Positions 57,833 through 64,000 of a stretch of DNA of 64,000 bases are shown here, piece by piece (positions within the stretch are counted from its first letter, which is position 1; every line of letters starts with the position of its first letter). Source of the stretch: an uncultured Kocuria sp. (GTDB taxonomy: Bacteria > Actinomycetota > Actinomycetes > Actinomycetales > Micrococcaceae); contig NZ_CANMRA010000006.1 of the NCBI RefSeq assembly GCF_947500125.1, positions 1 to 64,000 on the forward strand, given 5' to 3'. Under the pieces are notes generated by a model, which did no database searches, was not told where the DNA came from, and saw only the letters and a list, made by a program, of their open reading frames with translations. The translations under genes were made by a program, and so were the position numbers.

Positions 57833-59082
57833 TTGAGGGCGTTCGAGGCGCGGCGCTTGTTGAACACGTCGAACCCGACCGCGAGCAGCAGCACCATGCC
57901 CTTGATGAACTGCTGGAAGTCGATCCCCACGCCCATGAGGGACATGCCGTTGTTGAGCACGCCCATGATCAGGCCGCCGGTGATGGCGCCGATGATCGTG
58001 CCCACGCCGCCGGTCACCGCCGCGCCGCCGATGAAGGCCGCGGCGATCGCGTCCAGCTCGAACAGGTTCCCGGCGCCCGGCCCCGCGGAGTTCAGACGCC
58101 CGGTGAACACCAGGCCGGCCAGCGCGGCCAGCACGCCCATGTTGACGAACAGCAGGAAGTCGACGCGCTTGGTGTTCACGCCGGACAGCTGGGCGGCCTG
58201 GAGGTTGCCGCCGCGGGCGTAGACGTGGCGGCCGAACACCGTGCGGTTCATGACGGCGCTGTAGGCCACCACCAGGACGCCGAGGACCACCAGCACGATC
58301 GGCGTCCCGCCGCGGGAGCTGGCCAGCAGCAGCGTGAGCGCGAGGATGACGACGACGCCGAAGACCAGGCGCGTGAGGAACCAGGCGCGCGGCTCGTCCT
58401 CCAGGTCGAGCTTCGCGCGGTTGGCCCGGCCGCGCAGCTGGCTCACGACGAGCAGTGCCATGGCGATCAGGCCCAGGCCCACCGTGGTCCAGTCCAGGAT
58501 GTTGGTCGCCGGCGGGAACAGCCCGGGGAAGAGGGAGCCGCCGCCGAGCTGGCGGTACTCCGGCGGGAACCCGGTGATCCGCTGGTTCTCGAGCACGATC
58601 TGCGTCAGCCCGCGGAAGACGAGCATGCCGGCGAGCGTCACGATGAAGGCGGGGATCCCGATGTAGGCCACCCAGAACCCCTGCCAGGCCCCGACGAGCG
58701 CGCCGACCGCGAGGGAGGCCACGAGGGCCACCCACCACGGCAGGCTCCAGTCCCGGATCATGATCCCGGACATGGCGCCCACGAACGCGGCCACGGAGCC
58801 GACCGAGAGGTCGATGTGCCCGGCCACGATGATCATGACCATGCCGATCGCCAGCAGCAGGATGTAGCTGTTCTGGACGATGATGTTGTAGACGTTGTCC
58901 GGCTGGAGCAGTGCGCCGCCCGTCAGGGCCTGGAACAGCGTCACGATCACCAGCAGGGCCAGGAAGATGCCGATCTGGCGGAGCCTGCTCATGAGGAACC
59001 GGCCGGCGTCGGCCACGGCGGCGCCCTTCTGGGGGCTCCTGCTGTCGAGGGCCCGGTCCTCGTCGACGAGGGTGGAAACCAT
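57829..59082 (-). CDS. gguB: Sugar ABC permease, GguB/MmsB type
   Basis: A protein of 417 residues with about 10 membrane segments and an N-terminal cytoplasmic tail. GHIDLSVGSVAAFVGAM, RRVYARGGN-like VYARGGNLQAAQLSGVN and GGVGTIIGAITGG are typical of multiple monosaccharide permeases. It works with the twin ATPase (59086) and binding protein (60696). It starts three bases after the ATPase stop. Confidence 0.9.
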   Translation of the reverse strand: MVSTLVDEDRALDSRSPQKGAAVADAGRFLMSRLRQIGIFLALLVIVTLFQALTGGALLQPDNVYNIIVQNSYILLLAIGMVMIIVAGHIDLSVGSVAAFVGAMSGIMIRDWSLPWWVALVASLAVGALVGAWQGFWVAYIGIPAFIVTLAGMLVFRGLTQIVLENQRITGFPPEYRQLGGGSLFPGLFPPATNILDWTTVGLGLIAMALLVVSQLRGRANRAKLDLEDEPRAWFLTRLVFGVVVILALTLLLASSRGGTPIVLVVLGVLVVAYSAVMNRTVFGRHVYARGGNLQAAQLSGVNTKRVDFLLFVNMGVLAALAGLVFTGRLNSAGPGAGNLFELDAIAAAFIGGAAVTGGVGTIIGAITGGLIMGVLNNGMSLMGVGIDFQQFIKGMVLLLAVGFDVFNKRRASNALK

Positions 59083-59085
59083 GGG

Positions 59086-60615
59086 TCAGTCCTTTTCCTT
59101 GGTCATGTGCTGCATGAGTCGTTCGGGGGTGGCCTCGGCGATGGGCACCTCGGCGGTGATCCGGCCCTCGGCGAGCGTGTAGATCCGGTCGCAGATCCCC
59201 AGCAGCTCCGGCAGCTCGGAGGAGATGACCAGCACCGCTTTGCCCTGGGCGGCCAGCTCGTTGATGATCGTGTAGATCTCGTACTTCGCGCCCACGTCGA
59301 TGCCGCGGGTCGGCTCGTCGAGGATGAGCACGTCGGGATCGGCGAACATCCACTTGGACAGGACGACCTTCTGCTGGTTGCCGCCGGAGAGCTTCCCGGT
59401 GATCGAGGACACCGAGGGCGCCTTGATGTTCATGCTCGTCCGGTACTCCTGCGCCACCAGCGTCTCGCGCCCGCCGTTCACCCAGCCCGCGGACGTGAGC
59501 TTGCCCAGGGCCGCCGAGGAGATGTTCCGCTTGATGTCGTCGATGAGGTTGAGCCCGTAGCGCTTGCGGTCCTCGGTTGCGTAGGCGATGCCGTGCCGGA
59601 TCGCCTCGCTGACGGTCCGCGCCGTAATCTCCTGGCCGTTCTTGTACATCCGCCCACTGATGTCGGCCCCGTAGCTGCGCCCGAAGATGCTCATGGCCAG
59701 CTCGGTCCGCCCGGCGCCCATGAGCCCGGCGATCCCGACGATCTCCCCGGCCCGCACGTTCAGGTGCGCGTGGTCCACGACCACCCGCGAGTGCTCCTGC
59801 GGGTGGTGCACGGTCCAGTCCTCCACCCGGAGCACCTCCGCGCCGATGGCCGGGGTGCGCTCGGGGTACCGGCTCGTGAGCTCCCGGCCCACCATGCCCT
59901 TGATGATCCGGTCCTCGGTGACCGACCCGTCGTGCAGGCTGAGGGTCTCGATGGTCTGCCCGTCGCGCAGGATCGTCACGGAGTCGGCGATCGCCCGGAT
60001 CTCGTTGAGCTTGTGGCTGATGATGATGCAGGTGATCCCGTCCTCGCGCAGACCGCGGACGAGGCCGAGCAGGTGCGCGGAGTCCTCGTCGTTGAGCGCG
60101 GCGGTGGGCTCGTCGAGGATCAGCAGCTTCACGTCCTTGGACAGGGCCTTGGCGATCTCCACGAGCTGCTGCTTGCCCACCCCGATGTCCATGGCGCGGA
60201 CGTTGGGGTTCACGTCGAGCCCCACGCGCCGGAGCAGCTCGACGGCCCTGGCGTTGGTCTCGTTCCAGTCGATGAACCCGCCGGTGGCGCGCTCGTTGCC
60301 GAGGAAGATGTTCTCGGCCACGGACAGGAACGGGGACAGCGCCAGCTCCTGGTGGATGATCACGACGCCGCTGCGCTCGCTGTCCTTGATGTCCCGGAAG
60401 GAGACCGTGTCGCCCTCCAGGACGATGTCCCCCTCGTACGTGCCGTGCGGGTACACCCCGGACAGCACCTTCATGAGGGTGGACTTGCCGGCGCCGTTCT
60501 CCCCGCAGATCGCGTGGACCTCGCCCCGGGCGACGGCCAGGGTGACGTCCTGCAGCGCCTTGACGCCGGGGAATGACTTGCTGATCCGGCGCATCTGAAG
60601 AACGTGCTCGCTCAT
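59086..60615 (-). CDS. gguA: Sugar ABC ATPase with two ABC domains, GguA/MmsA type
   Basis: A protein of 509 residues. The first domain has intact [14 protein letters not shown] and [11 protein letters not shown]. The second has the degenerate P-loop [10 protein letters not shown] but an intact [15 protein letters not shown] and [19 protein letters not shown], the usual state in monosaccharide importers (one consensus and one degenerate site). The ATG at 60615 follows GAGG; an earlier ATG at 60699 is rejected. Confidence 0.92.
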   Translation of the reverse strand: MSEHVLQMRRISKSFPGVKALQDVTLAVARGEVHAICGENGAGKSTLMKVLSGVYPHGTYEGDIVLEGDTVSFRDIKDSERSGVVIIHQELALSPFLSVAENIFLGNERATGGFIDWNETNARAVELLRRVGLDVNPNVRAMDIGVGKQQLVEIAKALSKDVKLLILDEPTAALNDEDSAHLLGLVRGLREDGITCIIISHKLNEIRAIADSVTILRDGQTIETLSLHDGSVTEDRIIKGMVGRELTSRYPERTPAIGAEVLRVEDWTVHHPQEHSRVVVDHAHLNVRAGEIVGIAGLMGAGRTELAMSIFGRSYGADISGRMYKNGQEITARTVSEAIRHGIAYATEDRKRYGLNLIDDIKRNISSAALGKLTSAGWVNGGRETLVAQEYRTSMNIKAPSVSSITGKLSGGNQQKVVLSKWMFADPDVLILDEPTRGIDVGAKYEIYTIINELAAQGKAVLVISSELPELLGICDRIYTLAEGRITAEVPIAEATPERLMQHMTKEKD

Positions 60616-60695
60616 GCGGGCCTCCTCGTCTCGAGCTGGATGGTGGGTGGTGGAGCGGACCGGCCGGGCGGCACGGGCCGCCCGGCCGGCCGTGC

Positions 60696-61802
60696 TCACT
60701 CGAGCTCGGACGCCTCGTAGTAGCCGCTGTCCACGAGGACCTCCTCGTAGTTGTCCTTGGTGACGATCTGCGACTCGAGCAGGTAGGCGGGGACGACCTT
60801 CACGCCGTTGTCGTAGGTCTCCTCGTCGTTGACCTCGGGCTCCTCGCCCTGCATCAGGGAGTCGACCATGAGCACGGCGCGCTCGCCGAGCTCACGGACG
60901 TCCTTGAAGATCGTGGAGTACTGCTCGTCGTTGATGATCGACCGGACGGATCCGACCTCGGCGTCCTGGCCGGTCACCACGGGCAGCTCCTCCTTGGAGT
61001 AGCCGCCGGAGCGCAGCGCGGAGATGATGCCGATCGAGAGGCCGTCGTACGGGGAGAGCACGCCGTCGAGCTGGTCGCCGCCGCCGACCGTGATGAGGTC
61101 CTCCATCCGGTCCTGGGCGGTGTCCGGCAGCCAGCGGAGGATGGCGGCCTGCTCGAACTCCGTCTGGCCGCTCGGCACGTTCAGGGTGCCGTCGTCCAGG
61201 TAGGGCTGGAGCGTGTCCATCGCGCCGTTCCAGAAGAAGGTCGCGTTGTTGTCGTCGGGGCTGCCGGCGAAGAGCTCCACGTTGAACGGGCCCTTCTCCC
61301 CGGTCGGCTCGCCGTTCTCGTCGAGGACCCCGAGGCCGGTGAGCAGCGAGGTGCCCTGCTGCACGCCCACCTCGTAGTTGTCGAAGGTCGTGTAGTAGTC
61401 CACGGTGTCCGACTCGTTGATGAGACGGTCGTAGGCGATCACGGGGATCTCCTGGGTCTCCGCCGTGTCGAGGACACTGGTCAGCGTGGTGCCGTCGATC
61501 GAGGCGATCACCAGGGCCTCGGCCCCGCCGTTGATCATGTTCTCGATCTGGGAGATCTGGGTGGGGATGTCGTCGTTGGCGTACTGGAGGTCCACCTCGT
61601 AGCCGAGCTCCTCGAGCTGGGCCTTGACGTTCTCGCCGTCGGCGATCCAGCGCTCGGACTGCTGCGTGGGCATCGCCACGCCGATCCGGGCGCCCTCGTT
61701 CGAGCCGTCGTCCGCGCCGGCGCCGCGGCTGCCGCCGCAGGCCGTGAGGCCCAGGGCCAGGGTCAGGGCGGTCACCCCGGTGAGGGTCTTCTTCAGTGTC
61801 AT
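60696..61802 (-). CDS. chvE: ChvE-type sugar-binding lipoprotein
   Basis: A protein of 368 residues with lipoprotein signal GLTACGGS (Cys about 22). The mature part follows the type 1 periplasmic-binding fold: [45 protein letters not shown] and a C-terminal [19 protein letters not shown]. ChvE-like proteins bind arabinose, galactose and other monosaccharides. Arabinose is favoured by araA and araD next to it. Confidence 0.9.
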   Translation of the reverse strand: MTLKKTLTGVTALTLALGLTACGGSRGAGADDGSNEGARIGVAMPTQQSERWIADGENVKAQLEELGYEVDLQYANDDIPTQISQIENMINGGAEALVIASIDGTTLTSVLDTAETQEIPVIAYDRLINESDTVDYYTTFDNYEVGVQQGTSLLTGLGVLDENGEPTGEKGPFNVELFAGSPDDNNATFFWNGAMDTLQPYLDDGTLNVPSGQTEFEQAAILRWLPDTAQDRMEDLITVGGGDQLDGVLSPYDGLSIGIISALRSGGYSKEELPVVTGQDAEVGSVRSIINDEQYSTIFKDVRELGERAVLMVDSLMQGEEPEVNDEETYDNGVKVVPAYLLESQIVTKDNYEEVLVDSGYYEASELE

Positions 61803-61876
61803 GGTCGTGCCTTTCGTCGGTCCGGGCCGCACTGCCCGGGAGGTCGTGGTGCTCGGAGTGGTCGTGGTCTTCGTGG

Positions 61877-63391
61877 TCAGAGTCTCTGGGCGAGCCGGTG
61901 GTACGCCGCGTTCCACCGCACCTCGCGCCGGAACTCCCGCAGGGTGGTGGAGCCGTCGATGAGGAGCAGCTCGGTCCGGGTCATGTCGGCGAAGTCCTCG
62001 ATCACGTCGGCGCCCACCGCGGTGGTGAGCACCGTGTGGTGGGCGGCCCCGGCGGTGAGCCAGGCCGCGGCCGAGGTCGCGAGGTCGGGGTGCGGCCGCC
62101 AGACGGCCCGGGCCACCGGCAGGTGCGGGAGCGGGGCGTCCGGGGGCACCACGTCCACGGTGTTGGCGGTGAGCCGGAAGCGGTCCCGCAGGTCGGCCAT
62201 CGCCACGACCACGCCGGGGCCGGGATCGGTGTCGAACACCAGGCGCACGGGGTCCTCCCGCCCGCCGATGCCCAGAGGGTGCACCTCGAGCGACGGCCGC
62301 GCCGTGGTGAGGGTCGGGCAGATCTCCAGCATGTGGGCGCCGAGGATCTTCTCCTCGCCCGGGACCAGGTGGTAGGTGTAGTCCTCCATGAGGGACGCGC
62401 CCCCGGGCAGTCCGGCGCCCATCACCTTGGCCGCCCGCACCAGCAGGGCCGTCTTCCAGTCGCCCTCCGCCCCGAACCCGTAGCCGCGGGCCATGAGCCG
62501 CTGAACGGCGAGGCCCGGCAGCTGGCGCAGCCCGCCGAGGTCCTCGAAGTTCGTGGTGAAGGCACCGAAGCCGCCCTCCTCCAGGAACTCGAGCATCCCG
62601 AGCTCCTGCCGGGCCCCGTAGCGCAGGGACTCGTGGCGGGCACCGCCGCGGCGCAGCTCGGGGGCCACGTCGTAGAGCTCCTCGTACTCGGCGACGAGCT
62701 CGTCGACCCGGTCCTCGGACTGGGCGTCCACCACGGCCACGAGGTCGTTGACCCCCCAGGTGTTTACGGAGACCCCGAACTGCAGCTCGGCCTCCGTCTT
62801 GTCGCCCTCGGTCACGGCGACGTTGCGCATGTTGTCGCCGAACCGGGCCACCTTGAGCCCCTGGACCGCCGCGCGGCCGGCGCACGCGCGCTGCCAGGAG
62901 GCGATCTGCGCGGTGACGCCGGGGGTCGAGACGTGGCCCACCACGGTCTTGCGCGGGACGTCGAGCCGGGTCTGGATGTAGCCGAACTCGCGGTCGCCGT
63001 GCGCGGCCTGGTTGAGGTTCATGAAGTCGAAGTCGATCTCGGCCCACGGCAGCGCGACGTTGATCTGGGTGTGCAGGTGGAGCAGCGGCTTGCGCAGCGC
63101 GTCGAGGCCCGTGATCCACATCTTGGCCGGGCTGAAGGTGTGCATCCAGGCGATCGCCCCGATCACGCCGTCGGCGGCGTTGAGCTCGAGGGCCGTGCGG
63201 CGGATCGAGTCCGCGTCCTTCAGCGTGGGCTTCCAGACGACCTCCACGGGCAGACCGGCCTCGCCGAGCATCCGGACGATCTCGCGGGACTGCTCGGCCA
63301 CCTGGCGCAGCGTGTCCTCGCCGTAGAGGTCCTGGCTGCCGGTGAGGAACCAGACCTCGTAGTGGTCAAGAGCGGTGGGTAGAGGGCTCAA
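61877..63391 (-). CDS. araA: L-arabinose isomerase
   Basis: A protein of 504 residues. The N-terminal [22 protein letters not shown] and the metal site ([35 protein letters not shown] and [11 protein letters not shown]) match AraA. It converts L-arabinose to L-ribulose. The start is TTG at 63391 with AGGAG nine bases upstream, overlapping the end of araD by 26 bases. No L-ribulokinase gene is in the window; it may lie to the right. Confidence 0.94.
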   Translation of the reverse strand: MSPLPTALDHYEVWFLTGSQDLYGEDTLRQVAEQSREIVRMLGEAGLPVEVVWKPTLKDADSIRRTALELNAADGVIGAIAWMHTFSPAKMWITGLDALRKPLLHLHTQINVALPWAEIDFDFMNLNQAAHGDREFGYIQTRLDVPRKTVVGHVSTPGVTAQIASWQRACAGRAAVQGLKVARFGDNMRNVAVTEGDKTEAELQFGVSVNTWGVNDLVAVVDAQSEDRVDELVAEYEELYDVAPELRRGGARHESLRYGARQELGMLEFLEEGGFGAFTTNFEDLGGLRQLPGLAVQRLMARGYGFGAEGDWKTALLVRAAKVMGAGLPGGASLMEDYTYHLVPGEEKILGAHMLEICPTLTTARPSLEVHPLGIGGREDPVRLVFDTDPGPGVVVAMADLRDRFRLTANTVDVVPPDAPLPHLPVARAVWRPHPDLATSAAAWLTAGAAHHTVLTTAVGADVIEDFADMTRTELLLIDGSTTLREFRREVRWNAAYHRLAQRL

Positions 63392-64000
63392 GGGAGTGTG
63401 CTCCTGGGGTGGTGGGGACGGCGGCGGGCTGCTGGCCGTAGACGTTCTGGTAGCGGTCGAAGAGGGAGTCGACGTGCCCCGGCTCGATGGGCCGCGGCTC
63501 GCCCAGCTGGCGGGAGAGGTGCACGGTGCGGGCCACGTCCTCGAGCATGGCCGCCGCCTTGACGGCGTCCCGGGCGTCCTTGCCGACCGTGAAGGGCCCG
63601 TGGTTGAGCATCAGGACCGCGCGGGAGCGGTGGCCCGAGAGGGTCTCCACGATGCCGCGCCCGATCGAGTCGTCGCCGATGACGGCGAAGGGCCCCACGG
63701 GGATCTCCCCGCCGAACTCGTCCGCCATGGCGGTCAGGACGCAGGGGATCGCCTCGCCCCGGGCCGCCCAGGCGGTGGCGTAGGGCGAGTGGGTGTGGAC
63801 CACTCCCCCGATCTCCGGCATGTGCCGGTAGACGTAGGCGTGGGCGGCGGTGTCGCTGGACGGCGAGCGCTCCGCGCCGGGGGTCCCGGGGACCACCCGG
63901 CCGTCCAGGTCGCACAGGATCTGGTTCTCGGGACCGAGCTCGTCGTAGCTCACGCCGCTGGGCTTGATCACGAAGAGGTCGGCGCCCGGCACCCGCCCGG
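63366..64000 (-). CDS. araD: L-ribulose-5-phosphate 4-epimerase (5' end outside window)
   Basis: About 211 residues of the usual ~230 are seen; the beginning continues past the right edge. [17 protein letters not shown], the zinc-binding [12 protein letters not shown] and the later NHGPFTVG are class II aldolase/AraD motifs. It converts L-ribulose-5-P to D-xylulose-5-P. It is first of the visible arabinose genes and overlaps araA. Confidence 0.93.
   Translation of the reverse strand, partial: GRVPGADLFVIKPSGVSYDELGPENQILCDLDGRVVPGTPGAERSPSSDTAAHAYVYRHMPEIGGVVHTHSPYATAWAARGEAIPCVLTAMADEFGGEIPVGPFAVIGDDSIGRGIVETLSGHRSRAVLMLNHGPFTVGKDARDAVKAAAMLEDVARTVHLSRQLGEPRPIEPGHVDSLFDRYQNVYGQQPAAVPTTPGAHSLEPSTHRS

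Overview
The window is about 72% GC, densely packed and full of short gene overlaps. It has no tRNA, rRNA, CRISPR array or transposon that I can see. The soxBDAG cassette, an Arthrobacter-type dimethylglycine oxidase, a DasR-type GntR regulator, an IclR-controlled Rieske oxygenase and a small protein ending in Cys-Cys-stop beside an ArsA-like ATPase all point to an actinobacterium. Micrococcaceae (Kocuria or Arthrobacter relatives) is my best guess; that assignment is inference.

Region 1 (1-14822) is a nearly complete route from glycine betaine to pyruvate. A Rieske oxygenase, a Rieske ferredoxin and an FAD reductase should convert betaine to dimethylglycine. DmgO makes sarcosine, SoxBDAG makes glycine, GlyA makes serine and SdaA makes pyruvate; PurU recycles formyl-THF. 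An IclR regulator sits at the end of the oxygenase operon. The divergent promoters at 11206-11396 share GTTGCA-type half-sites.

Region 2 (14823-28720) holds an acyl-CoA ligase with a palindromic operator, a repeat-rich lipoprotein, an SDR and a zinc alcohol dehydrogenase. Next comes a ferritin-like lipoprotein plus type II sulfide:quinone oxidoreductase pair, whose promoter has a CsoR/CstR-like palindrome in its spacer. After these are an ABC-F protein with a seven-residue leader peptide (MFHHFFL) and an attenuator-like hairpin, an MFS exporter, a DrrAB-type ABC exporter and CorA.

Region 3 (28721-38776) is a maltose/maltodextrin locus. A malK-malE-malF-malG operon diverges from a GH13 glucosidase, a LacI regulator and a second GH13 enzyme. 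Region 4 (38777-44382) carries a membrane-fused sulfite-oxidase-like molybdoprotein, the cassette cstA / CC-terminal small protein / ArsA-GET3-like ATPase, and a two-domain VOC protein.

Region 5 (44501-52668) is an amino-sugar operon: ABC importer, nagB, a beta-propeller glycosidase, a secreted EEP-fold protein and nagA. A DasR-like regulator diverges from it across a dre-like site. Region 6 (52669-56789) contains a glutathione peroxidase, ornithine aminotransferase, a fluoroacetate-dehalogenase-type hydrolase, an FNT channel and a 28-residue microprotein. Region 7 (56786-64000) is an L-arabinose locus read leftward: araD (cut by the window end), araA, a ChvE-type binding protein, a sugar ATPase, a permease and galM. 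Two families of long intergenic palindromes, two copies each, lie at 16635, 28609, 44501 and 52673.
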